From NCBI GenBank assembly GCA_021732245.1, contig JAKFVJ010000421.1, forward strand, positions 1 through 6,082: 6,082 bases of DNA, in the 5' to 3' direction. The DNA is from Candidatus Obscuribacterales bacterium (GTDB lineage: Bacteria; Cyanobacteriota; Vampirovibrionia; Obscuribacterales; Obscuribacteraceae). The translations under genes and the position numbers were made by a program. The notes under the pieces are model-generated. The model made no database searches and had not been told where the DNA came from. It saw nothing but the letters and a program-made list of their open reading frames with translations. Positions 1-5,348 of this stretch are shown here, piece after piece (within the stretch, counting starts at the first letter, position 1; every line of letters begins with the position of its first letter).

Positions 1-1
1 G

Positions 2-29
2 AGAAAGCGCTTAGTAGGTAGCGCTTTCT
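2..29 (-). repeat. Perfect 10-bp inverted repeat over the rpsF stop codon
   Basis: AGAAAGCGCT (2-11) and AGCGCTTTCT (20-29) are exact reverse complements separated by 8 nt. In the rpsF mRNA the 5' arm covers the E-S-A codons near the C-terminus, the loop holds the T-Y codons and the first two bases of the stop, and the 3' arm starts at the last base of UAA. The 3' arm is U-rich (UUUCU), but the window ends before any U-tract could be seen. It could be a terminator or attenuator, or a stop-proximal processing or coupling structure ahead of the next operon gene. Confidence 0.6.
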
Positions 30-337
30 GGTTCAGCAATTACCACAATTGAACGAATGATGTCTTCGGAAAGAGTCATCATGCGCTTAATTTGAGCTAC
101 TGATTCCGTCGGTGCATCGAATGTGGTCAGAACATAGAAGCCGTCACGCATTTTGTTGACTTCATATGCCAGACGCTTGCGACCTTTCTTATCGGTAGCA
201 AGTTTTTGCCCGCCGTGAGTCTTGATGAACTCTTCGACTTGCGCAATGACGCGATCTGTAGCTTCTTCGTCCAAGTTAGGACGAACGATGTACATGGTTT
301 CGTAGGGTTTTAGTTTTGTTAGTGTTTTTGTAGCCAA
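11..337 (-). CDS. rpsF: Small ribosomal subunit protein bS6
   Basis: Component of the 30S platform that binds 16S rRNA as a heterodimer with bS18. The 108-residue product has the family hallmarks: the first beta strand with YETMYIVRPNL (residues ~13-23), a helix with EEFIKTHGG, the GRKRLAYEVNKMRDGFYVL strand pair in the middle, and the late RMMTLSEDIIRSIVV segment. Length is normal for bS6. I place the start at a TTG (335-337) because a strong GAGGGAG Shine-Dalgarno lies 6 nt upstream and the protein then begins M-A-T-K, in register with the family. The frame stays open upstream to an ATG at 443-445, but that adds 36 unrelated residues. Starting at the next ATG (the M of YETMYIV) would delete part of strand 1. 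In many bacteria ssb and rpsR follow rpsF; here that side is outside the window. The identification is secure and the TTG start is likely. Confidence 0.96.
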   Translation of the reverse strand: MATKTLTKLKPYETMYIVRPNLDEEATDRVIAQVEEFIKTHGGQKLATDKKGRKRLAYEVNKMRDGFYVLTTFDAPTESVAQIKRMMTLSEDIIRSIVVIAEPESATY

Positions 338-343
338 TTTTTT

Positions 344-350
344 CTCCCTC
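344..350 (-). promoter_or_regulatory. Ribosome binding site of rpsF that fixes a TTG start
   Basis: On the minus strand GAGGGAG is followed by six bases (all A) and then TTG GCT ACA. The match to the anti-Shine-Dalgarno sequence and the spacing decide in favour of the non-ATG start at 337 over the upstream ATG at 445, which would place this site inside the coding region. Confidence 0.8.
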
Positions 351-361
351 GTGGGCGGATG

Positions 362-402
362 GCCTGGCAAGCAGGCAAGGGCGGTACCCCAATTAGGTAC
401 CG
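362..402 (-). promoter_or_regulatory. rpsF leader hairpins, candidate S6:S18 autoregulatory element
   Basis: The rpsF leader contains a perfect 7-bp stem, CGGTACC (402-396) pairing with GGTACCG (388-382) around a 7-nt loop. Closer to the gene is a second 5-bp stem, GCCTG (376-372) with CAGGC (366-362). CCG trinucleotides lie at both feet of the first stem. It is established that in many bacteria the bS6:bS18 complex binds a structured rpsF leader containing a CCG next to a hairpin, mimicking its 16S rRNA site, and represses the operon. That this leader is such an element is inference from position, the hairpin and CCG; I could not align it to the motif. Confidence 0.35.
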
Positions 403-415
403 GGCTGGAAATATT

Positions 416-445
416 AGCATACTTGCGTATTCCCCACATAGGCAA
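416..445 (-). promoter_or_regulatory. Candidate promoter of rpsF
   Basis: On the minus strand TTGCCT (445-440) and TATGCT (421-416) are separated by 18 nt, each matching four of six sigma-70 consensus bases. Transcription would start near 409, giving a leader of about 70 nt that includes both leader hairpins. The match is modest and no experiment or conservation supports it here. Confidence 0.3.
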
Positions 446-505
446 AAGGCAGCCCTACAGTTACATTGAGCAAATTAATGGCTTAGGAAAGTTAATTTAT
501 TCCTC

Positions 506-1525
506 ATGTTTAACCATAAGTGCCGCATTTCCGCCTTCTTAGCCGTGGCTTTTGCCTTTAGCTCGAATTTGGCCGGCAACTGCCGCGAACAGTGGGCTAT
601 GACTCATCCGCCGGGCACGCCGCCGACTGCTCCTGTCTCAATGGGCAGCAATTACATGGGCAACGTCAATCCCAAGGCTATGAGTATCACAGGACCGGAG
701 TCTTTTACGCCGGAGTTCTGGCAGGGACAGCATGTGCTTGATAGAGTGCCTGTCGGGACGGTTTTGACAGGCGTCATTGACGACACGATTTCTTCTGCGT
801 CCAGCAAAGTCGGCGACATTTTTTCCATCACTCTTAGTGATGGTTTTGTAGCATCAAACAATAAAGTCATTTTGCCGAAAGGATGCCGCATAGTCGGCAA
901 AGTATTGAATGTCACTCCGTCTGTGACCCAAAACCACGGCAATCCCGGCAGTATACAAATATCACTGCAGTCACTGGTGTTGCCTGACGGCACCAACATT
1001 CCATTTTTTGGTTTCATTGCTCGTAATCACAATATGGAGCAAAACGAGCCACCGCCTGTTAAACAAGCCGGCTATGGATTTAGTGATGTACCTGGATCAT
1101 TCATGGGCTGGATGGGCTCATTGCCGATGGGAATGGGCGGCTATTCATTTGGCAAAGGCGCTTACATGCGCTCTATGAATCAGGGTAATGAGTATGTGCT
1201 TGAGAAAGGCGAAATTGTGCCGGTGCGTCTCAATCGCACGTTAGTCGTGCCGGAAATGGCTCTAAATCCGCAGACGACTGCAGATGGACATATCCCTTAT
1301 GGACAACCTGTTCTAGTGCCTTACGGTCAACCTGAACCAATTCCGCAAGGACAGCAGCCCGTGCATCAAATGCACGGACAAGGGCAAATGCCTTACGGAA
1401 ATCAACCTGTTAATAGGAAACCCAATTACACGTCTTCCGGTGTGCCTGGATTGATGACGACAACTCCAATTCAACCGATGACTGTGAAACCACAGATGAT
1501 GACTGATGGTAGCGACCCTTTTTAA
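506..1525 (+). CDS. Exported protein with VirB10/TrbI-like beta segment and PYGQP-rich tail
   Basis: No characterised family is recognised end to end. The 339-residue product starts with a probable signal peptide: a short basic n-region (NHKCR), a hydrophobic core (ISAFLAVAFAFSSNLA, ~8-23) and a polar stretch. Residues ~80-170 show a VPVGTVLTGVIDDTISS...GDIF...VILPKGCRIVGKV pattern, then IQISLQSLVLPDGTNIPF. A second VLEKGEIVPVRLNRTLVVP strand pair lies at ~231-249. This 'P-x-GT ... S-S ... GD ... lP-x-G ... G-x-V' layout resembles the beta-barrel region of VirB10/TrbI-type envelope proteins, but the cytoplasmic and inner-membrane parts of VirB10 are absent. Residues 203-220 are Gly/Met-rich. 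The tail (~264-300) is Pro/Gln/Tyr-rich with PYGQP-type repeats. The ATG at 506 is chosen because it includes the signal peptide; an AGGAAAG lies 14 nt upstream, unusually far. The ATG at 599 would lose the signal. Probably periplasmic or cell-surface; function unknown. Confidence 0.83.
   Translation: MFNHKCRISAFLAVAFAFSSNLAGNCREQWAMTHPPGTPPTAPVSMGSNYMGNVNPKAMSITGPESFTPEFWQGQHVLDRVPVGTVLTGVIDDTISSASSKVGDIFSITLSDGFVASNNKVILPKGCRIVGKVLNVTPSVTQNHGNPGSIQISLQSLVLPDGTNIPFFGFIARNHNMEQNEPPPVKQAGYGFSDVPGSFMGWMGSLPMGMGGYSFGKGAYMRSMNQGNEYVLEKGEIVPVRLNRTLVVPEMALNPQTTADGHIPYGQPVLVPYGQPEPIPQGQQPVHQMHGQGQMPYGNQPVNRKPNYTSSGVPGLMTTTPIQPMTVKPQMMTDGSDPF
1294..1408 (+). repeat. PYGQP-type repeats in the tail of the exported protein
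   Basis: Within the 506-1525 gene, the codons for PYGQP recur at residues 264-268 and 272-276, with related PQGQQP (280-285) and PYGNQP (296-301) units. The two closest copies are similar at DNA level (CTTATGGACAACCTG and CTTACGGTCAACCTG), with only third-position differences, so selection on the peptide rather than recent slippage is likely. Such Pro/Gly/Gln/Tyr tails are usually disordered and can act as wall or surface spacers; that role is inference. Confidence 0.6.
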
Positions 1526-1528
1526 TTT

Positions 1529-1783
1529 ATGCTTATAGACAATACAACATTTTGGGTGGTTGGATTCTATGTGTTTAGCGCACTGAATTTGTTGTTTGTT
1601 CTTTGGATCCTGAGAGTCGTAGGTAGATCAAAGTTTCGCTCAGAAGAAGGCGATTCTACTTACGAAGTTGGCTATGAAGAAGACTCAGCAGGCAACTCGC
1701 GCGATCAAGAGCAGGGCGGCTCAATAACCGGCGAGCACACGCCAAATGTGGTCGTGAGCGACTTCTATAACGTCGGACCGTAG
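1529..1783 (+). CDS. Small single-pass membrane protein with acidic tail
   Basis: Not recognised. The 84-residue product has one hydrophobic segment (about residues 8-30, FWVVGFYVFSALNLLFVLWI), then a basic patch (RVVGRSKFR) and a polar acidic tail rich in E, D, G and S to the C-terminus. By the positive-inside rule the N-terminus would be outside and the acidic tail in the cytoplasm. The ATG lies 3 nt after the stop of the exported-protein gene and has no clear ribosome binding site of its own. Translation is therefore probably coupled to the upstream gene, and the two likely act in the same envelope process. Codon usage looks ordinary and the reading frame is clean. Confidence is limited by small size and lack of a known family. 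Confidence 0.7.
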   Translation: MLIDNTTFWVVGFYVFSALNLLFVLWILRVVGRSKFRSEEGDSTYEVGYEEDSAGNSRDQEQGGSITGEHTPNVVVSDFYNVGP

Positions 1784-1784
1784 C

Positions 1785-2696
1785 CTAAGCTTCAGTTGAT
1801 GCTTGTTCTTTGCTGCCGGACTTGTATTCGGCTAAATGACGCCACCCCTGGTGCAGGATGAGCTGGTAGGCATAGATTTGCTCAAGCCAGCGACGCTCAC
1901 CTTCGCCCAAATCAGGACGCTCTAAACGGCGTTTGATGTTGGATGTGATATGTCTTGTATCTTCAATGGCTTTTCTGTAACTGCGTACAGGTGCCTTGCG
2001 CACTTCCGAGACCATTGTCTGCGGCGCACTGCTTTGAGCAGTAATATTTGATTTTGAAGCAACTTGTGCAGCTAATGGGTGCTGGATGACGTTCTTTTGT
2101 CTGTCACCACCACGACGACGCTCTTTGCGCTTAGAGCGGTAGCACTCCAAGCAATCGCGCAGACGCGGATTCATGTGTTCGAATACTTTCGAGCAAGTCT
2201 GGCAAGTCAGCGAGTGTTTAACACGACCGCTGCCTTCTTGTCCTTCGGCAACTTCCTCAGATGCTTCTTCGGAGGCAATTTCGGTTGTCTCTTCGCCAGC
2301 TTCGGATGCTTCGTCTTCGCTTTTGGCTACTCTTCTTGGTCTTCTTGTACGAGCCGGCTTTTCTTCTTGACCGTCGCTTTCCGACTCAACGGCATCTTCT
2401 GTTGTTTCGCCTTCGGTTTTGGCTTTGCTCTTAGGCTTCTTAACTGCGCCTCTTTCGGTGCGCAATTCTTCAAGACGTTCCATCACTTGTGGATTGCTTG
2501 TGCCGTCTTCTTTGAGTTTGCGAATTTCTTGCAATTCAGTAATTGCTGCTTCCGGCAATACTTTGATGCCGTTTTCGTCAGTTTCTGTCTCGATATCAAA
2601 TTCTGCGATGTAACGACGAATGGTTACTGAAGTGACGTTCAATTCCTTTGCTGCTTGGGCAATCTTCGTGCCCTCAGTGGAGGATGTTTTACTCAT
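1785..2696 (-). CDS. MerR-like HTH protein with acidic linker and four-cysteine zinc motif
   Basis: Putative DNA-binding regulator of 303 residues. Residues ~9-65 match a MerR-type winged helix-turn-helix (KIAQAAKELNVTSVTIRRYI, then a wing and LPEAAITELQEIRKLKEDG), followed by a helical, coiled-coil-prone stretch (~66-84). Residues ~85-157 form a low-complexity linker of E, S, T and A, interrupted by a basic patch (ARTRRPRRVAK). A zinc-ribbon-like motif follows, C165-x2-C168-x13-C182-x2-C185, then a strongly basic RSKRKERRRGG. The C-terminal ~80 residues are predicted helical (IKRRLERPDLGEGERRWLEQIYAYQ). Classical MerR regulators are ~120-270 residues with an effector domain straight after the helix-turn-helix, so the linker and zinc motif are atypical. 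The ATG at 2696 gives a complete helix-turn-helix; the nearest purine-rich sequence (AAAGG) is rather far upstream. The gene ends 1 nt from the convergent small membrane protein gene. Targets and ligand are unknown. Confidence 0.9.
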   Translation of the reverse strand: MSKTSSTEGTKIAQAAKELNVTSVTIRRYIAEFDIETETDENGIKVLPEAAITELQEIRKLKEDGTSNPQVMERLEELRTERGAVKKPKSKAKTEGETTEDAVESESDGQEEKPARTRRPRRVAKSEDEASEAGEETTEIASEEASEEVAEGQEGSGRVKHSLTCQTCSKVFEHMNPRLRDCLECYRSKRKERRRGGDRQKNVIQHPLAAQVASKSNITAQSSAPQTMVSEVRKAPVRSYRKAIEDTRHITSNIKRRLERPDLGEGERRWLEQIYAYQLILHQGWRHLAEYKSGSKEQASTEA

Positions 2697-2861
2697 ATTG
2701 TGTTGTTCTTGCCTTTAGTTGTGACGACATGGCACCCGCCACGTCTTTTCTAGTGGAGTTAGTTTTACTGTTCGCTTCGACTAGGCTTCTCGTTGAGACT
2801 GCCAGGTCGATTAATTGAGCGGCGACAAAGTAAGTCTAACTGTTACTCACCACGTTTGCCA

Positions 2862-2879
2862 TGATTTCAAACAAAATCA
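2862..2879. repeat. 6-bp inverted repeat, possible operator
   Basis: TGATTT (2862-2867) and AAATCA (2874-2879) are exact reverse complements around a 6-nt spacer, 165 nt upstream of the MerR-like gene start and in the shared divergent region. The dyad size would suit a dimeric helix-turn-helix regulator. MerR proteins usually bind within long-spacer promoters, which is not evident here. A 6-bp dyad can occur by chance. Confidence 0.25.
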
Positions 2880-2927
2880 CGCACACCAAATATTAGGTTA
2901 GATCTGAGGCTTTCGATCACCATCCAT

Positions 2928-2975
2928 ATTAAAAATTAATCAGTGGTTGTCATGATTTGCGTGAACTTTTAGCTT
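2928..2975 (+). promoter_or_regulatory. Candidate promoter with AT-rich upstream palindrome for the GNAT-like gene
   Basis: TTGTCA (2947-2952, five of six -35 bases) is followed after 17 nt by TAGCTT (2970-2975, three of six -10 bases). Just upstream lies the AT-only palindrome ATTAAAAATTAAT (2928-2940), placed like an UP element. Transcription would begin near 2982, leaving a leader of about 45 nt to the ATG at 3026. If real, the TTG at 2957 could not be the translation start. The weak -10 keeps confidence low. Confidence 0.3.
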
Positions 2976-3025
2976 ATTTTGCAAACTGGGGCAGCAAAAG
3001 AGCCAATTTCCGGGGTATATCGAAG

Positions 3026-4765
3026 ATGGGCACAGGGCAGCGTGGATTTGTAAAAATGGCTGGGTTGGATAGCAATAAACAACGGCATGTCGAACAGCCG
3101 GTGCAAAGCAAAAACGATGCGGGTGCCGATAACCTGCATGTCGATCCAAAACAAGCTTATTTAGAGCATGCTGGTAAGGCTAAAGAGAACAAGCCTGATT
3201 TTCAGCAAGCCTTTAACTCGCTCATTAATTCGGCAAATAATGCATGGGGGACGGACAACGTTCAGCGTGCCCATTTGAAAAGCGGCGACATTGATGGTGC
3301 CGTCGTCGTGGCTGCTTTGGGACCTGGTACCTACAACGCTTTGCACGAAAGTGGCTTGGACCTGCACAACCTTGGTAAAGGCATCCGTGAGTACGCACAG
3401 GTTGTCTCCAAACAGATCGAGGGTTTTCTCCATCCTGGACTACCAAAGGTTGTTACTGACGCCGAGTCCAATGCTAAAACAAATGCGCAGATGGAACATA
3501 TAACAAGCGCATTTCTCTCTGCCAGCGAGACAATGTGGGATCCAAAGACTATTGCGGACTTGAACATTGATAAACGTGATGCCGGTGCCGCGTTTGCGTT
3601 GTACCTGTTGGGCCCTGATGAATACAAAAGACGCGGCCATGATAGAGCGAAACATGATGGCGACCAGGCGATATTGTTCGTTGTGGCTCCAGCCCTGGGA
3701 TTGGCCCAAGAAGCCAAAGAACAAATCACGAAAAATTTTGCACAGTTCGCGCATGAGTTGTCGGCAAACGCTCTTATTGGCTATGGGCTTGGTGCACTCA
3801 CCAAACTTGTACCGGGTGCGGCTGTTCCATTAGCTGCACTTGGTCTGACTATGACTGCTAAAGATCAACTACTCGATCCAAAAAATCAGGAGAGAAATAG
3901 AGAACTCTGGCAGATTGGTCACGCAGGTGACGATTTGAAAACCGGACAAATGATTGCTGCAATAAATAGAGTAAAAGATCTAACAGGACCAAGCGCCTAT
4001 CATGCAAGTCTTGCGGCAATTGGCGGCGCGGCAGGATTTAAACCGGGTGAAGCATTAGGAGCATCTGCTCGGCAATTGCCTTTCAAAAATATTCCGGGGA
4101 TGATTTCATCAGCTAGAAGTGGAATTAGCGATAAATTGGCCGGTGGAATTAAGATTGGTTCCAAGCTTGGTGACCGTCCGGCATTCGCTGCTGCTACAGG
4201 CGATGCGTCTCTAGCAAATTTGGAACCTCGTAAGCCAGAAATTCCAAACGTGGCGAAAATGTCGGCCGAAAAACCGCATGCAGCCGACAAAGTTGATGCG
4301 GATGCAATTATTGCACCGGCTGAAGCCGCGGCAATTATACGAGCGCCAAAATCTCACGCGGATTTCCAGCGCCTTAAGGAAATTCAGAGGGAATGCTTAC
4401 CTGGTTTCAATCCACCAAAACCGGGCGACGATGGCAGTCTAATTGCATTAGAACTTCCTGGAAAGGGAATTGTTGGTTATGCCGATATGGATGGTTCACA
4501 TGTTTATGCAATAGCGGTTTTGCCGGAGTATCGCGGTGACGCAACCAAGCTTCTCTTCAAGGCGATTAATGATCATTGCCGACAAACAGGTGACGGTTGG
4601 ATAACAACTGCCGCTCGCAAAGATACTGCGTACAGATATCTAATGGCACAAGCTAAAAGAGGCAACATTGAATTAGAGTTGCAATATCAGGGAGTGGGAC
4701 CGGATAAGAAGCACATTTTTAACACGTGTAGATTTAGGTTTATAGATAAAACAGCAAAACGCTAA
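3026..4765 (+). CDS. Modular protein with duplicated N-terminal motif and C-terminal GNAT-like domain
   Basis: Not recognised as a whole. From the ATG at 3026 it has 579 residues. Residues ~62-103 and ~162-200 contain two divergent copies of one module (A-F-x-S ... W ... D ... GA-x5/6-LGP-x2-Y). A hydrophobic, Gly/Ala-rich stretch (~215-227 and ~249-277) could be buried or membrane-associated. An Ala/Pro-rich linker (~395-440) leads to residues ~443-574, which look like a GNAT acyltransferase fold: VGYADMDGSHVYAIAVLPEYRGDATKLLFKAI resembles the strand and pyrophosphate-binding loop (motif A), with RGDATK where Q/R-x-x-G-x-G/A is expected. A helix with AYRYLMAQAKRG follows. The degenerate loop makes acetyl-CoA binding uncertain. 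No signal peptide is visible. GGGG sits 10 nt before the ATG at 3026. Other possible starts are a TTG at 2957, without a ribosome binding site, and an ATG at 3056. The next gene begins 14 nt after the stop. Confidence 0.85.
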   Translation: MGTGQRGFVKMAGLDSNKQRHVEQPVQSKNDAGADNLHVDPKQAYLEHAGKAKENKPDFQQAFNSLINSANNAWGTDNVQRAHLKSGDIDGAVVVAALGPGTYNALHESGLDLHNLGKGIREYAQVVSKQIEGFLHPGLPKVVTDAESNAKTNAQMEHITSAFLSASETMWDPKTIADLNIDKRDAGAAFALYLLGPDEYKRRGHDRAKHDGDQAILFVVAPALGLAQEAKEQITKNFAQFAHELSANALIGYGLGALTKLVPGAAVPLAALGLTMTAKDQLLDPKNQERNRELWQIGHAGDDLKTGQMIAAINRVKDLTGPSAYHASLAAIGGAAGFKPGEALGASARQLPFKNIPGMISSARSGISDKLAGGIKIGSKLGDRPAFAAATGDASLANLEPRKPEIPNVAKMSAEKPHAADKVDADAIIAPAEAAAIIRAPKSHADFQRLKEIQRECLPGFNPPKPGDDGSLIALELPGKGIVGYADMDGSHVYAIAVLPEYRGDATKLLFKAINDHCRQTGDGWITTAARKDTAYRYLMAQAKRGNIELELQYQGVGPDKKHIFNTCRFRFIDKTAKR

Positions 4766-4767
4766 GC

Positions 4768-4772
4768 GGGAG
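4768..4772 (+). promoter_or_regulatory. Ribosome binding site of the acidic protein gene
   Basis: GGGAG lies 7 nt before the ATG at 4780 and entirely within the 14-nt gap after the upstream stop codon. It supports this start and co-transcription with the GNAT-like gene. Confidence 0.75.
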
Positions 4773-4779
4773 ACTCGAT

Positions 4780-5337
4780 ATGGGACACAAAGAAGTGGAC
4801 AAGATCGTTGGAGATATGCAACAAGCACCTGCTGGTGCTGACGACAGTCACAATTTTTCGCAGGTTTACCAGGATCTTTCTAGTTTGAAAAGCAGTGAAT
4901 CGGCTGCCCAATATCAACAGGATATGGCGGAATTGAATCAAAAGATGCATGACCAGGGCATTTTGCCAAATTGCACGCTCGTTGATATTGATTCACAAAA
5001 TCCGCAAGGTTTGCAATTTACGGATCAAAACGGCGCAACGCTGACTCGAGATGCTTCTCATGTCTACAATGATCTGGGAGCTTTGAATAAGGCTGGTTTG
5101 GACATGGATGATCCAAATCAAGTTGCAGACTTCATGCTGGCTCAAGTGATGGGCGCTAACATAAGTCGAAACCCCGATGGTTCGTTTGATGTAGATATGG
5201 ATCCGGAAAAGATGCTGAGCATGTTTAACAAAGTAGGCGGACTGTTTGATGGCATGGTGGGAGGGTTGGCAGGTTCTGATTCACCGCAACAGCCTGCCAC
5301 CGGAGAACCGGCACAGGAAGAGACTGAGACGGCTTGA
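4780..5337 (+). CDS. Acidic soluble protein of unknown function paired with the GNAT-like gene
   Basis: Not recognised. The 185-residue product is strongly acidic and rich in D, Q, N and M. It has no signal peptide or clear transmembrane helix. It appears to hold two short related helical motifs, SQVYQDLSSLKSS (~27-39) and SHVYNDLGALNKAG (~93-106), separated by a predicted strand segment (LVDID...GLQFTDQNGATLTRD, ~67-91). A Gly-rich amphipathic stretch (VGGLFDGMVGGLAGS, ~152-166) precedes a disordered P/Q/E/T tail. The start is well supported by GGGAG 7 nt upstream. Only 14 nt separate it from the GNAT-like gene, so the two are very probably one transcript and may interact; an acidic partner for a larger modular protein is plausible but unproven. 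The stop codon is 1 nt from the convergent recombinase stop. Confidence 0.86.
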   Translation: MGHKEVDKIVGDMQQAPAGADDSHNFSQVYQDLSSLKSSESAAQYQQDMAELNQKMHDQGILPNCTLVDIDSQNPQGLQFTDQNGATLTRDASHVYNDLGALNKAGLDMDDPNQVADFMLAQVMGANISRNPDGSFDVDMDPEKMLSMFNKVGGLFDGMVGGLAGSDSPQQPATGEPAQEETETA

Positions 5338-5348
5338 TTTAGCTGTCT
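5327..5348 (+). terminator. Hairpin over the two convergent stop codons
   Basis: AGACGGCT (5327-5334) pairs with AGCTGTCT (5341-5348) through eight pairs including one G-U, around a 6-nt loop. The loop carries the TGA of the acidic protein gene and most of the TAA of the recombinase gene. In the leftward transcript the wobble becomes an A-C mismatch, so the structure is stronger rightward. No U-tract follows on either side, so intrinsic termination is doubtful; it may instead stabilise 3' ends. Confidence 0.4.

Larger units (their letters stand above)
2697..3025. other. Divergent intergenic region between the MerR-like and GNAT-like genes
   Basis: About 330 nt with no convincing gene or RNA on either strand. 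It holds a small inverted repeat (2862-2879), an AT-rich palindrome (2928-2940) and a candidate rightward promoter (2947-2975). An alternative TTG start for the downstream gene lies at 2957 and would shorten this region to 260 nt. I found no good sigma-70 promoter for the leftward regulator gene; TTGAAA on the minus strand near 2865-2870 lacks a matching -10. Confidence 0.6.

Noticed and set aside
506..600. Lipoprotein signal (LAGNC) in the exported protein
   Set aside because: The lipobox needs L-x-G/A-C; here an Asn sits between Gly and Cys, so a standard signal peptide is more likely.
652..1017. 121-residue open frame on the - strand inside the exported-protein gene
   Set aside because: No recognisable domain and no ribosome binding site; the + strand frame is longer and has a signal peptide and domain-like pattern.
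1787..1804. AAGC...GCTT hairpin as a terminator between the first convergent pair
   Set aside because: Only four base pairs around a 10-nt loop and no T-tract; not distinguishable from chance.
2079..2630. Long open frame on the + strand opposite the MerR-like gene
   Set aside because: Its Phe/Cys-rich translation is the antisense of the Glu/Ser-rich linker and has no domain; the minus-strand protein has a clear helix-turn-helix and zinc motif.
3026..5337. GNAT-type toxin-antitoxin module
   Set aside because: Known GNAT toxins (TacT/AtaT) are ~150-180 residues with a ribbon-helix-helix antitoxin upstream; here the GNAT-like protein is ~580 residues and the small gene is downstream with no DNA-binding motif.
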